A stretch of 25,390 nt of DNA, from positions 1 to 25,390 of the forward strand of contig CAMZKK010000128.1 of NCBI GenBank assembly GCA_947311175.1, given 5' to 3'. Positions 1-8,014 of the stretch are shown here, piece after piece; within the stretch, counting starts at the first letter, position 1, and every line of letters begins with the position of its first letter. The notes beneath the pieces are model-generated. The model was not told the DNA's origin. It was given only the letters and a program-made list of their open reading frames with translations, and did no database searches. This DNA comes from an uncultured Planctomycetota bacterium (GTDB lineage Bacteria; Planctomycetota; SZUA-567; JAFGNG01). The position numbers and the translations under genes are program-made.

Positions 1-32
1 AATCAAAATGTGATTTAAGAAAGAACAGACAT

Positions 33-109
33 CGCGGGGTGGAGCAGTATGGTAGCTCGTCGGGCTCATAACCCGGAGGCCGCAGGTTCAAATCCTGTCC
101 CCGCTACCA
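33..109 (+). tRNA. Initiator tRNA-Met (fMet), anticodon CAT
   Basis: A full cloverleaf can be folded. The acceptor stem is 33-39 with 99-105, the anticodon CAT is at 67-69, the T-arm follows, and the encoded CCA is at 107-109. Two initiator hallmarks are present: the first acceptor position is unpaired (C1 opposite T72), and the anticodon stem has three consecutive G:C pairs (GGG/CCC). An elongator tRNA-Met would pair position 1 with 72. Its promoter lies outside the window. A hairpin plus T-run follows directly. Confidence 0.96.
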
Positions 110-120
110 ATTTTAATTCA

Positions 121-149
121 CGGCTATCAAATGGTAGCCGTTTTTTTTT
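121..149 (+). terminator. Rho-independent terminator of the initiator tRNA
   Basis: A CGGCTA / TAGCCG stem with an 8-nt loop is followed by a run of nine T. It begins 11 nt after the tRNA CCA end, so it is the expected intrinsic terminator. Confidence 0.85.
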
Positions 150-150
150 A

Positions 151-211
151 TGTTAAAAATCGCTCGTAGAGCTCCCTTCATTGTTAATTGTTAATTGTTA
201 ATTGTTAATTA
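151..211. repeat. Partial copy (A) of the modular intergenic repeat, right half
   Basis: It holds the GCTCGTAGAGC mini-hairpin (162-172), then CCCTTCATT, then four heptads of the TTAATTG type (184-211). The same order of modules recurs at 7807, 11265 and 19796. The left half with the CTTTAGC hairpin is missing here. The stop codon of the adjacent minus-strand VF530 gene falls at the end of the heptad run. Confidence 0.8.
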
Positions 212-469
212 ATTAAGGGGAGGGGTAATCTTTTTCTTGCGAATAGAATAGGTATAGAAATTTTCAACCTTTTCTCTTGCCCATGGGGTTTTTCTTAAAA
301 ATTTCAAGCTTGATTTGATGCTAGGGTCGTTGTTGAAACAGTTAATTCTTATTTGTTTTCCCAACTCATCCCATCCGTAAGTTTCAAATAGAAGGGTAAC
401 TATTGTCTCAAGGGTTACGCCATGGAGGGGGTCTTTTCGGTTGAATGTTAATTTCTTATCTGTAGTCAT
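209..469 (-). CDS. VF530-family (DUF2132) small protein
   Basis: This 86-residue protein is recognisable as VF530/DUF2132, a family of small conserved bacterial proteins with a compact helical fold, often annotated as DNA-binding but of unknown role. The match is strong across the whole length: the family core DPLHGVTLETI (residues 13-23), the YGWDELG segment (31-37), the INCFNNDPS segment (42-50), and the near-invariant SSLKFLRKTPWAREKVE block (53-69). Length is normal for the family. An AGGA ribosome site lies about 7 nt before the ATG. It stands alone, divergent from the gene at 597. It sits between a repeat copy on its 3' side and a 13-bp-stem palindrome (491-527) on its 5' side. The family call is secure; the function is not known. 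Confidence 0.9.
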   Translation of the reverse strand: MTTDKKLTFNRKDPLHGVTLETIVTLLFETYGWDELGKQIRINCFNNDPSIKSSLKFLRKTPWAREKVENFYTYSIRKKKITPPLN

Positions 470-490
470 TTTGTATTCCTTTTATTTAGC

Positions 491-527
491 AATCCTAAAT
501 TACGCATCAACTGAGTAATTTAGGATT
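491..527. repeat. Palindrome with CTAAATT/AATTTAG core
   Basis: A perfect 13-bp inverted repeat (491-503 with 515-527) encloses an 11-nt loop. It lies between the divergent VF530 gene and the gene at 597, about 22 nt before the VF530 start. It shares its CTAAATT core with the other intergenic palindromes of the window and could be a bidirectional terminator, an operator or part of the repeat family. Confidence 0.75.
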
Positions 528-560
528 AAGGCTACTGTATATTAATAACAAAAGCAAGTC

Positions 561-590
561 TTGACAGTTATCATATAATTTTAGATATTT
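561..590 (+). promoter_or_regulatory. Candidate promoter of the HExxH membrane-protein gene
   Basis: A consensus TTGACA (561-566) and a perfect TATAAT (574-579) are both present, but only 7 nt apart, so they cannot serve together. TTGACA would need a poor -10 near 582-589; TATAAT has no good -35. Either reading puts the transcript start within about 10 nt of the ATG at 597. Confidence 0.35.
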
Positions 591-596
591 ATAAAT

Positions 597-1511
597 ATGG
601 AAAAAGATACACTTGCCCCAGATAGACTTGGAGTTATTCCCGGAGTTGAATCAACTTCAAAAGAACTCATTGATAAACTTGCTACTTTAAAGAAATTCGA
701 TACCTATCTCAATGAACTTTATGCTCAAGGTAAGGTTTTCGAAATTGAAAATCTAAAGTATGATTCCACCTGCCGTATCTCCGAAAAAGAATTGGCAGAA
801 TGTCTTTTGCCCGCTACCGAGCGTTATGATTTTACCTTGACGGATTTACCAGGGTTTTATTCTAGTCAAGAATTAGGTTTGTTTCTTGGTGGAATGGCGT
901 TTGAGTTTTCTGACGATAAAGGGATGATTGAAAAAGACAAACATTTTACCGTGTTTCAGTTACGAGATGCCTTTCGTAAGAAGAATAAATTTTTGCTTTA
1001 TACCAGAGAAGAGTTGATTAGTCACGAGGCATGTCATGCCGCACGAATGGCTCTTAATAGCACTCGATATGAAGAATTGATTGCTTATCGTCTTAGTCCC
1101 AGTAAGTTTCGTCAACACTTTGGTTCAATATTTAATTCATCATCAATTATGATTGCGTTGACGATAACATTTTTTGTCTTTATGGCATCGCAAGTGGCAA
1201 CTATTTTTCAATATCCAAATTTGATTCTTATTTGGGGTGGAAAAATACCATTTATTTTTACCATTCTTTATTTGTTGTATAAAAATAATATCACGCATAG
1301 AGTCTTTGATACGGCAAAAGATAATTTATCTTTGTTGTTTGGTGATAAAGCAGAAGCGGTTCTTTTTCGATTAAGTGATGAGGAAATAGATAGTCTTGGT
1401 ATTGCTAAGTTGTCAAGTAGTGATGTTGAAGAAAAACTTTCGCAAATGTCAGAACTTCGCAGGGATATGATTTTTAGGTATAGAACTGATAAAAATGTGA
1501 AATACCATTGA
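597..1511 (+). CDS. Membrane protein with HExxH metallopeptidase-like motif
   Basis: This is a 304-residue protein with no assigned family. Its N-terminal 140 residues look soluble. The sequence HEACH (residues 143-147) matches the HExxH zinc-metallopeptidase motif, and a further acidic pair (YEELIAY) lies about 15 residues on, where a third ligand might sit. Two hydrophobic stretches follow (about 181-203 and 208-226) and then a soluble, charged C-terminus. A membrane-anchored peptidase is therefore possible, but a chance HExxH cannot be excluded. No clear ribosome site precedes the ATG, and the nearest promoter-like sequences imply a leaderless or nearly leaderless mRNA. It is followed by the LysM gene after 59 bp. 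Confidence 0.8.
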   Translation: MEKDTLAPDRLGVIPGVESTSKELIDKLATLKKFDTYLNELYAQGKVFEIENLKYDSTCRISEKELAECLLPATERYDFTLTDLPGFYSSQELGLFLGGMAFEFSDDKGMIEKDKHFTVFQLRDAFRKKNKFLLYTREELISHEACHAARMALNSTRYEELIAYRLSPSKFRQHFGSIFNSSSIMIALTITFFVFMASQVATIFQYPNLILIWGGKIPFIFTILYLLYKNNITHRVFDTAKDNLSLLFGDKAEAVLFRLSDEEIDSLGIAKLSSSDVEEKLSQMSELRRDMIFRYRTDKNVKYH

Positions 1512-1570
1512 CTAATGGCAATCAATGTTTAAAAATGTATACTTAATTTGTCTTGGAGGTCAGAGCAAAA

Positions 1571-2542
1571 ATGAGTAATTCAAAAATACCATTTTCATAT
1601 TTTACATTTGTGGTTTTAATCTTTCTCGGGTTATTTATCTATCTTGGGTTGATGTTGAGTAGTGATTTAACAGACAAGGTTGAATCAATTGATACATCTG
1701 AAAATATGGTTGTAATGACCTCCGGTCTGACTGGGAAAAAACTTTCTGAAAGTTTGGCGAATATTCCTCAAAAAGAAGAAAACATTGAAATGAATTATAT
1801 TTCTGATGTGAAACCCATTATTGATGAAATGAAAAAAGAACCTCCCGTGTCTCTTCAAGTGTCTGCGCAAAATAGAAGACGAGAAAATAGCACTGTTAAA
1901 AAATCTGTTTTGATAAAAAAAATAAAAGCAAAGACGATGGCTAAGGCTAAAGAACAACATTTTGCCACTAATTCAAGTAATATTTACATCGTTAAACATA
2001 ATGATACCCTAACCGGAATAGCGAGACAAACTCTTGGCACAACGAGACGGTGGCGAGAAATCGCAAGGCTTAATAGTGATATTATCTCAAACCCTCATAA
2101 ACTTAAGGTTGGCACTCGGCTTCGTCTTCCTGCGGACAATCTTGATAACTTTGACATAAGTAAAAAAGAGGCGTTTCAAACTTATAAGGTTCGTAAGGCT
2201 GATAGCCTTTATAGTCTAGCGGTAAGATTTTACGGAACGCCAAAGGCGGTTGAAGTTATTAAAGAAGCAAATAAGGATAAGCTCTCAAACTCAAATATTC
2301 TTAGAGAAGGAATGATGCTTTCTATGCCACAGAAATCATTTTATTTTACTGAAGACAGGCACATCTCGAAAGTTGGTTTTTTCAAATATAAGATTAAAAA
2401 GGATGATACTTTATCAGATATTTCATACCAGTTTTACAACAAATCTACTGAATATCAAAAAATTCTAAAGGCCAATCCAAATATTAAAGATGCCAAAAAT
2501 CTTAAGGTTGGTAGCATTATTAATATCCCAATAAAAAAATAA
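1571..2542 (+). CDS. Membrane-anchored protein with three LysM domains
   Basis: This 323-residue protein probably binds peptidoglycan in the periplasm. A short N-terminal tail leads into one transmembrane segment (about residues 7-29), then a Lys/Arg-rich low-complexity linker to about 130. Three LysM modules follow, each with the pattern Y-x-V/I-x-x-D/N-D-[ST]-L and ending in a G-x-x-L/I-x-[IL]-P strand: about 136-183, 203-252 and 276-323. The ATG at 1571 is chosen over a TTG at 1553 because GGAGG lies at 1555-1559, inside the longer reading and correctly spaced for 1571. It is followed after 52 bp by rnr, and the two may be cotranscribed. No catalytic domain is visible, so it is a binding or scaffold protein rather than an obvious hydrolase. 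Confidence 0.85.
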   Translation: MSNSKIPFSYFTFVVLIFLGLFIYLGLMLSSDLTDKVESIDTSENMVVMTSGLTGKKLSESLANIPQKEENIEMNYISDVKPIIDEMKKEPPVSLQVSAQNRRRENSTVKKSVLIKKIKAKTMAKAKEQHFATNSSNIYIVKHNDTLTGIARQTLGTTRRWREIARLNSDIISNPHKLKVGTRLRLPADNLDNFDISKKEAFQTYKVRKADSLYSLAVRFYGTPKAVEVIKEANKDKLSNSNILREGMMLSMPQKSFYFTEDRHISKVGFFKYKIKKDDTLSDISYQFYNKSTEYQKILKANPNIKDAKNLKVGSIINIPIKK

Positions 2543-2594
2543 ATATAATGTGTTGATTTGACGTAGGTTGACAATAAGACAAAAAGGATTTTTT

Positions 2595-4772
2595 ATGCAT
2601 CTAAGCAGTGAAATAATTATTAGTGAGTTATCAAAAAAGAATTACATTCCATCAAAAACCAGAGAACTCTTCAGAAGGCTTGATATCGATGAAGATGAAT
2701 ATAAAGCATTTCGAAAGTTGTTGAAAAAATTAGAACAGCAGGGCACAATAAAAAAAGTTAAAGGTGGTAAATGGCGAATGCCTGATACTCGTGGATTAAT
2801 CTGCGGACAAATTATTGTAAAACGCAAAGGCTTTGGTTTTCTGATTGCTGACGATAAGGAACAAGAGGATATTTTTATCCCCGAAGGTGAATTAGGTGGA
2901 GCCTTTAATCACGACCGAGTGGGGGTGAAGGTTGTTGAGCAAAGACGAAGAGGGGGTGACAGTCGTAGCTATGGGAAAGTTATTACTATTATCGAGCGAA
3001 CAATAAAGCGAATGGTTTGCACTGTTGAGCAGGGATATAAAAAAATATACTGTTTGGCAGAGGGGAGCAATATTCCTTATGAATTTGAAATTGATGATAG
3101 TGATTTAAGTTCGGAGGTTAAAGAGGGAGAAAAGGTTTTAATCAAGATTATTGAATGGCCAAAAGATAGAAAGAGAGGAAGGGGAGTTATCCTTGAAAGG
3201 CTTGGTCCGGCAGGTGAACCCAGTGTTGAGACCGCAGCAATCCTTGCTAATTATGAGGTTGAAACAGAGTTTTCTGAAGATGTAAAAAAAGAAGTATCAC
3301 TTATTCCACAGGATATTTCAGATGCGATAAAAAGTGAAAGATTAGATTTTACAAATGAGCTTTGTTTTACCATTGACCCTGATGATGCCAAAGATTTTGA
3401 TGATGCGATTTCAATCAAAAAGATTGATGACGGCTATGAAATTGGAGTTCATATAGCTGATGTGTCTCATTATATTCGAGAAGGGACAGCTCTTCATGAA
3501 GAGGCACAGAGTAGGTCAACGAGTATCTATCTGCCGGGAAGAGTAATCCCGATGATTCCTCATGAACTTTCTAGCGATATTTGTTCTCTTAGACCAAATG
3601 AGGATAGGTTGGCTATGAGTGTATTTATGTCGTTTGATAAACAGATGGAGATAACGGAGTGGAGAGCATGTCGCTCTGTCATTAATAGCAAAAAGCGATT
3701 TACATATCGCAATGTGTTTGATATTTTATCAACCAAAAAACAACCGGAAGATTTAAGTGATGAGTTGTATGATGCCCTCAATATGCTTTATAAAACAACA
3801 ATGAGGATTCGCAAAAAACGTTTTAAAGCAGGTAGCATTGAGCTAACTTTGCCAGAATTTAAGGTGGTCATTGATGACGAGGGCAAGGCGGTTGGCATGG
3901 TTAAGATTGAAAATAATTTCAGCCATCAAATGGTTGAGGAATGTATGCTTGCCGCTAATGTTGTGATGGGACGTTATGCGAATGAGCAAAGCTTACCAGC
4001 TCTTTTTAGAGTTCATGAGCCGCCAAAGAATGAAAGTCTAACCGAGATGGTTGAGTTTTTAAATTCTTATAATTACGATTTTAGATTACCTTTTAATCGT
4101 AAAAGGCTTAATAAAATTCTTTTAGAAATTCAAGGAAAACCTGAAGAACATGCAATTAACTTGGCGATACTGATGTCAATGAATCAAGCTGTTTATGCCC
4201 CTGATGCAGGTGAACACTTTGCTTTGGCTTTTCCGGTTTACTCACATTTTACCAGTCCAATCAGGAGATTTCCAGATCTTCATTTGCATACTTGCCTAAA
4301 AACGAAAATTAATGATGGCGATTGTTGGCTTCAGCAAACAAAAGGCTCTAAAAAGTTCAAGGCTGGTTATGGCTCACTGATAACTCTTGGTGAGCATTGC
4401 TCTGCGAGAGAACGACGAGCAATGAAGATTGAAGAAGAGGTCAAGGATTTACGACGATTAGAATTGTTGGCAGATTGCAAAAAGAAAATCCATACCGCTA
4501 TTGTCACCGGAATTAGAGATTTCGGAGTGTTTGTAGAGATTAAAGATTTCTTTGTTGAGGGTTTGCTTCATCGAACCGATTTAGAAAGAAACGATCGGGC
4601 AGCAATAGAGGTTATGCCTGGCAGTAAACACAAAAAGAAGAGTCATCGGCATGGTTCAATTCCACATGGCAAGGGCTTTCATCTTGGAGAAGAAGTCTTG
4701 ATTACAATTGCTGAGATTTCAATGAGCGATAGAAAGTGTCAAATGGAATACGCCGGAGAGGTGAAGGATTAA
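2595..4772 (+). CDS. rnr: Ribonuclease R
   Basis: This 725-residue 3'-5' exoribonuclease of the RNase II/R family degrades structured RNA and defective mRNA. The order is typical: an N-terminal winged-helix region (about 1-65), cold-shock/OB domains (about 70-210), the RNB catalytic domain, and a C-terminal S1 domain (from about 630, GIRDFGVFVEI). The RNB signature TIDPDDAKDFDDAIS begins near residue 260 and holds the Mg-binding aspartates; HFTSPIRRFPDLHLH is also present. The ATG at 2595 has AAGGA 7 nt upstream and is preferred to the TTG at 2568. The TAA stop overlaps the ATG of the next gene by one base, indicating translational coupling. The winged helix and full length favour RNase R over RNase II. 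Confidence 0.96.
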   Translation: MHLSSEIIISELSKKNYIPSKTRELFRRLDIDEDEYKAFRKLLKKLEQQGTIKKVKGGKWRMPDTRGLICGQIIVKRKGFGFLIADDKEQEDIFIPEGELGGAFNHDRVGVKVVEQRRRGGDSRSYGKVITIIERTIKRMVCTVEQGYKKIYCLAEGSNIPYEFEIDDSDLSSEVKEGEKVLIKIIEWPKDRKRGRGVILERLGPAGEPSVETAAILANYEVETEFSEDVKKEVSLIPQDISDAIKSERLDFTNELCFTIDPDDAKDFDDAISIKKIDDGYEIGVHIADVSHYIREGTALHEEAQSRSTSIYLPGRVIPMIPHELSSDICSLRPNEDRLAMSVFMSFDKQMEITEWRACRSVINSKKRFTYRNVFDILSTKKQPEDLSDELYDALNMLYKTTMRIRKKRFKAGSIELTLPEFKVVIDDEGKAVGMVKIENNFSHQMVEECMLAANVVMGRYANEQSLPALFRVHEPPKNESLTEMVEFLNSYNYDFRLPFNRKRLNKILLEIQGKPEEHAINLAILMSMNQAVYAPDAGEHFALAFPVYSHFTSPIRRFPDLHLHTCLKTKINDGDCWLQQTKGSKKFKAGYGSLITLGEHCSARERRAMKIEEEVKDLRRLELLADCKKKIHTAIVTGIRDFGVFVEIKDFFVEGLLHRTDLERNDRAAIEVMPGSKHKKKSHRHGSIPHGKGFHLGEEVLITIAEISMSDRKCQMEYAGEVKD

Positions 4773-5368
4773 TGAGCAAAGTATTGTGCTTTATATTCTT
4801 TGCTCTCTTGATGGTTGATGTTGCGTCCGCGGCTTCCGATAATCCTGATGGTAATTCTTCTAAGCCTCACATATACCCTGTTGGCGAATGGTCTGAATGG
4901 ATGATAACCTTTAAAGACAAAGAGTTTTCAGTCAGTCCGGTTACTCGATTACGCTTTACCTCAACAAGCATTAAAAATGGAAAAACATATTTTACGGTAG
5001 AAACAAAAATAAAAAACAAAATTGATAAGCGTGAGAATATTGAAATTGATTTGTCGGTTTTTTTTCAAAGAATAAATAATGATGAAAATATCTTAAGTCC
5101 CACCGTAAAGCCAATTGTAACCGCAATTACCTATTCGGTTTTGGGGCATAATTTGAAGGGGAAGAAAGAGGTTTATACCTTACGACAGAATGGTGAAAAT
5201 ATACCCTTGGTTTTTATCAAGGTCGATGAATTTGAATTCTGTCCGGTATATATAGATACGCCAACAATTGAGATTAAACTACTTGCCTTTGGCAAAAACA
5301 ATCAGCCCAAATTCCCCATTCCTTTTAAAAACACATTTTCACCAAAAGCAAAAACAAAAGCAAAGTAA
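4772..5368 (+). CDS. Exported protein of unknown function
   Basis: This 198-residue protein is not recognised. It begins with a clear Sec signal peptide (hydrophobic residues 3-15, likely cleavage after ASA near residue 20). The mature part is rich in beta-type alternation, Lys and Asn, ends in a basic KAKTKAK tail, and shows no catalytic motif or membrane segment. The ATG at 4772 shares one base with the rnr stop (TAATG) and follows a purine-rich ribosome site inside rnr. It precedes ribF by 6 bp, so it lies within the LysM-rnr-ribF transcription unit. A periplasmic or surface location is inferred from the signal peptide alone. Confidence 0.75.
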   Translation: MSKVLCFIFFALLMVDVASAASDNPDGNSSKPHIYPVGEWSEWMITFKDKEFSVSPVTRLRFTSTSIKNGKTYFTVETKIKNKIDKRENIEIDLSVFFQRINNDENILSPTVKPIVTAITYSVLGHNLKGKKEVYTLRQNGENIPLVFIKVDEFEFCPVYIDTPTIEIKLLAFGKNNQPKFPIPFKNTFSPKAKTKAK

Positions 5369-5374
5369 AATAAT

Positions 5375-6310
5375 ATGAATAGATATTTTGGGTTAAAAGA
5401 TTTTCCAATATTTAAAATTAAGCCGGTAGCAACTATCGGAGTATTCGATGGAGTTCATCTTGGGCATCAGCAGATTTTAAAAAGAATGGTCGCTTGTGCA
5501 AGAGAACTAAAAACCGAAAGTATTGTAATCACCTTTGATTCTCACCCCAAAAGCGTGATTGATAAAAATTCCCCTCGTATGATAACCTCTCTTGCTCATC
5601 GTTTAGTTATGTTTGAAACTCTCGGGATTGATAATGTGCTAATCTTGACCTTCCATGATGAGTTTGCCAAATTATCTGCGGACAATTTTTTGAAAGACAT
5701 CTTGATTGATAAAATAAATATGCAGTTGATTATCCTTGGTGAGTTTGCTTGTTTTGGAAGGGATAGGCAGGGTAATGTAGATTTTTTACAAGACAGAAGT
5801 GTTGATTTTGATTTCAAAGCAGAACGGATTGCAGAGTTGAAAATTGACAACAAAATTATAAGCTCAACTGCGATAAGGCACGCCGTGAGTTCTGGTGATT
5901 TGATTCAAGCAAAAGCGATGCTTGGTCATCCTGTTGTTGCAATGGGAACTGTTGCTTCAGGCAATGGCGTTGGTAGAACTTTTGGCTATCCGACATTAAA
6001 CCTTGATTTGCACCACGAGCTCCATCCGCCAAAAGGTGTTTATATAACTCAAACAATCATTGGTGATACGAGATGGAATTCGGTTACGAATATCGGCAAT
6101 CGCCCTACCGTTGATGCTACAAATACCGGCGATGTAATTATTGAAAGTCATATCCTGCATGACAATATTGGCAATCTTTATGGACAAGTGGCTGAGGTTG
6201 AATTTTTAAAAAAAATCCGGAATGAACAAAAATTTGCAAACAAAGAACTTTTAGTTTCAGCCATTGACAATGACGCATTAATTGCAAGAAAATATTTTGA
6301 AGAAGTTTAG
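5375..6310 (+). CDS. ribF: Bifunctional riboflavin kinase / FAD synthetase
   Basis: This 311-residue enzyme converts riboflavin to FMN and then FAD. The N-terminal FAD synthetase (nucleotidyltransferase) part carries GVFDGVHLGHQQ (about 22-33), the HxGH-type motif, and the SSTAIRHAV segment (about 167-175). The C-terminal riboflavin kinase barrel carries GNGVGRTFGYPTLNL (about 194-208) and a GNRPT segment. Length matches the family. It starts 6 bp after the exported-protein gene with only a weak ribosome site, so coupling is likely. Its TAG stop lies inside a hairpin shared with the convergent gene at 6312. Confidence 0.96.
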   Translation: MNRYFGLKDFPIFKIKPVATIGVFDGVHLGHQQILKRMVACARELKTESIVITFDSHPKSVIDKNSPRMITSLAHRLVMFETLGIDNVLILTFHDEFAKLSADNFLKDILIDKINMQLIILGEFACFGRDRQGNVDFLQDRSVDFDFKAERIAELKIDNKIISSTAIRHAVSSGDLIQAKAMLGHPVVAMGTVASGNGVGRTFGYPTLNLDLHHELHPPKGVYITQTIIGDTRWNSVTNIGNRPTVDATNTGDVIIESHILHDNIGNLYGQVAEVEFLKKIRNEQKFANKELLVSAIDNDALIARKYFEEV

Positions 6311-6323
6311 GTTATCCTAAACT
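6304..6323. terminator. Hairpin between convergent genes
   Basis: An 8-bp perfect stem AGTTTAGG / CCTAAACT with a TTAT loop contains both the ribF stop and the stop of the convergent minus-strand gene. No T-run follows on either side, so it may not act as a classical intrinsic terminator. Its CTAAA core resembles the dispersed palindromes of this window. Confidence 0.5.
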
Positions 6324-7430
6324 CAGCATTTCGGACAACAGTTTGCCTATCTCTGTATGATTCCGGGTCTTTAAGGCGTTGAGTAGTTTGTCGATGTCGT
6401 TGATGTTGTAAATGTATGATTTGCATGAGCAACTTGTCTCGTAGTAATCACGAATTGCGGAAAATATTGCTAGGCAGTTGTCATCTTCGCCGGTTTCAAG
6501 AAAGCGAGACAAGCACGCCGTCATCTTGGCGTTGCTTGGATATTCTTCATCCTCTAAGGTTGTTAGAGCCTTGACTATGTTGCGTTTTTTGTCTGATGCT
6601 CCACTTGCAAACCAAATTTGGTCGGCATAGTCTGCCCCTATCTTTACGGGTGGTTGATGAAATAAATCTTTAATCGCTATTCCTCGTGGCGTAAGGGTTG
6701 CGGTTCCTTGTTCATTTTTGAATTTGAAATATAGATTCATTATCTCGACTAACAGTTTATCCCACTGTGGATATGCGGTTTTTACTTCTGTTATCTCAAT
6801 CTCTCCAGTCGTGATTGATTCTCCTGCCTTTGTTGTCTCTAGGGCAGAGCTCAATGAATTGCTGTCTGGAAAAATAAGGTCGTCATCGACAATTGAAAAT
6901 ATGGTATTGTTTAATTTTTCGTCAATGGCTTGTTCTTTTTCTTTTTTGTCGGCAAATTCTTTTTGCAAAATGATTTTTTGGATGCGGGCAACTATACTAA
7001 CAAAACCTCTTTGATAGACTTCGGCAAGTCCGCTGGACAGTTGTTCGTATGTGTAATTGATTGTTGGGTATGAGTCATTGCCTTTATGTTGTTGGATGAA
7101 GTTTTTTGCACAGTCAATGCTTCTTTTGGTTGGTGACTGTTTTTCTCCAATTGGTTCATTGATGTATAGCATTATTTCAACATTAGTTGGGTCAGACCAC
7201 TTTTGAGAACAAATTGATTTTAAACTTTTTAAAAAATTATCTCCCGAATGATAGATTGGCATCACAATAAAAATTTTAGGGACGACATTTAGATTAAGTA
7301 TATTAGTTACGATGTGTTGCTTGTTGGCTTCGATAAAATCTTCAAGGTTCCCTACACTGCATCTATTTTCAAATAATTTTCCACTAACCGGAACCTTTTC
7401 GCCAGCACAATTAATCACATATTTTTCCAT
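6312..7430 (-). CDS. Glycosyltransferase-like (GT-A fold) protein
   Basis: This 372-residue protein resembles family-2-type glycosyltransferases only in part. A beta strand PKIFIVMPIYHSGDNF (about 51-66) looks like the nucleotide-sugar entry strand, and IVDDDLIFP (about 180-188) looks like the DxD metal/nucleotide motif. The remainder is not recognised and no membrane segment is seen. The ATG at 7430 is chosen because it overlaps the fmdB-like stop as TAATG; an ATG at 7457 would add nine residues. The product and acceptor are unknown. It shares a transcript with the small zinc-ribbon gene upstream, an unusual pairing. An alternative is a non-enzymatic GT-fold protein. Confidence 0.6.
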   Translation of the reverse strand: MEKYVINCAGEKVPVSGKLFENRCSVGNLEDFIEANKQHIVTNILNLNVVPKIFIVMPIYHSGDNFLKSLKSICSQKWSDPTNVEIMLYINEPIGEKQSPTKRSIDCAKNFIQQHKGNDSYPTINYTYEQLSSGLAEVYQRGFVSIVARIQKIILQKEFADKKEKEQAIDEKLNNTIFSIVDDDLIFPDSNSLSSALETTKAGESITTGEIEITEVKTAYPQWDKLLVEIMNLYFKFKNEQGTATLTPRGIAIKDLFHQPPVKIGADYADQIWFASGASDKKRNIVKALTTLEDEEYPSNAKMTACLSRFLETGEDDNCLAIFSAIRDYYETSCSCKSYIYNINDIDKLLNALKTRNHTEIGKLLSEMLSLG

Positions 7431-7651
7431 TATAACCCACATCTCCCCGAGCCACACTTACCAAGGTCGCAGCATGCTTTCGCATCGAAGCATGGGGGTG
7501 TTCCGTTTTCGGTGTCGGATGTAGAAAAAGTAGAAAATTTCTTCTCAACTTTTTTTGAATTACACTCAGGGCACGCAACCTTAGTATTTGAATTGACCAG
7601 CTCCTCAAAAGTGGCATTACATTTTTTACATTTAAATTCATAAAGTGGCAT
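7430..7651 (-). CDS. FmdB-family zinc-ribbon protein
   Basis: This 73-residue protein starts MPLYEFKCKKCNATFE, the signature of the FmdB/CxxC_CXXC_SSSS putative regulatory family. Two Cys pairs (CKKC at 8-11 and CPEC at 27-30) form the zinc ribbon, followed by KKVEKKFSTFS. The C-terminal third is unusually Cys-rich (seven Cys after residue 53) and could hold extra metal. A good AGGAG ribosome site precedes the ATG. The stop overlaps the next gene as TAATG, so the two are coupled. The family is described as putative regulators; no function is proven here. Confidence 0.9.
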   Translation of the reverse strand: MPLYEFKCKKCNATFEELVNSNTKVACPECNSKKVEKKFSTFSTSDTENGTPPCFDAKACCDLGKCGSGRCGL

Positions 7652-7668
7652 CTTAATCTCCTATAACC

Positions 7669-7912
7669 TAAATTCCGCAGTTAAATCGGAATTTAATTAA
7701 TGATTAACAACTAACAATTAACAAGTAAAAATTAAAAATGAAGGTGCTTTAGCTATCGCTAAAGGCGGTTTTTATAATTTGCATCACCTATATTTCATTA
7801 AATATCGCTCGTAGAGCTTCCTTCATTGTTAATTATTAATTGTTCTTTGTTAATTATTCACTGTTATACCCGAAAAGGGCACATACCGCTAAATTTCAAC
7901 TTAGAAATTTAG
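7669..7912. repeat. Complete modular repeat element (B)
   Basis: In order: an outer palindrome TAAATTCCG/CGGAATTTA (7669-7695); an AACAATTA-type AT-rich run; AATGAAGG (7737-7744); the CTTTAGC-TATC-GCTAAAG hairpin (7747-7764); a spacer; the GCTCGTAGAGC hairpin (7807-7817); CCTTCATT (7820-7827); a TTAATT-type run; TTATACCCGAAAAGGGCAC (7864-7882); and an outer palindrome CTAAATTTC/GAAATTTAG (7889-7912). AATGAAGG and CCTTCATT act as terminal inverted repeats of the core. No protein-coding gene is visible, so it is non-autonomous. It accounts for most of the 363-bp gap between fmdB and the kinase at 8015. Confidence 0.85.
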
Positions 7913-7980
7913 GATTACTTATTGTTTTAATATAGCTTATCTAATAATGGTATCAACCAATTTTTTGGCAGTTTAACTCC

Positions 7981-8008
7981 TTGACACATATACTTTAGCT
8001 TGTATTTT
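7981..8008 (+). promoter_or_regulatory. Candidate promoter of the REC-kinase gene
   Basis: TTGACA (7981-7986), a 16-nt spacer and TATTTT (8003-8008). The predicted transcript start falls within a base or two of the ATG at 8015, and no Shine-Dalgarno sequence is seen, so the mRNA could be leaderless. Confidence 0.4.
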
Positions 8009-8014
8009 ATAGTT

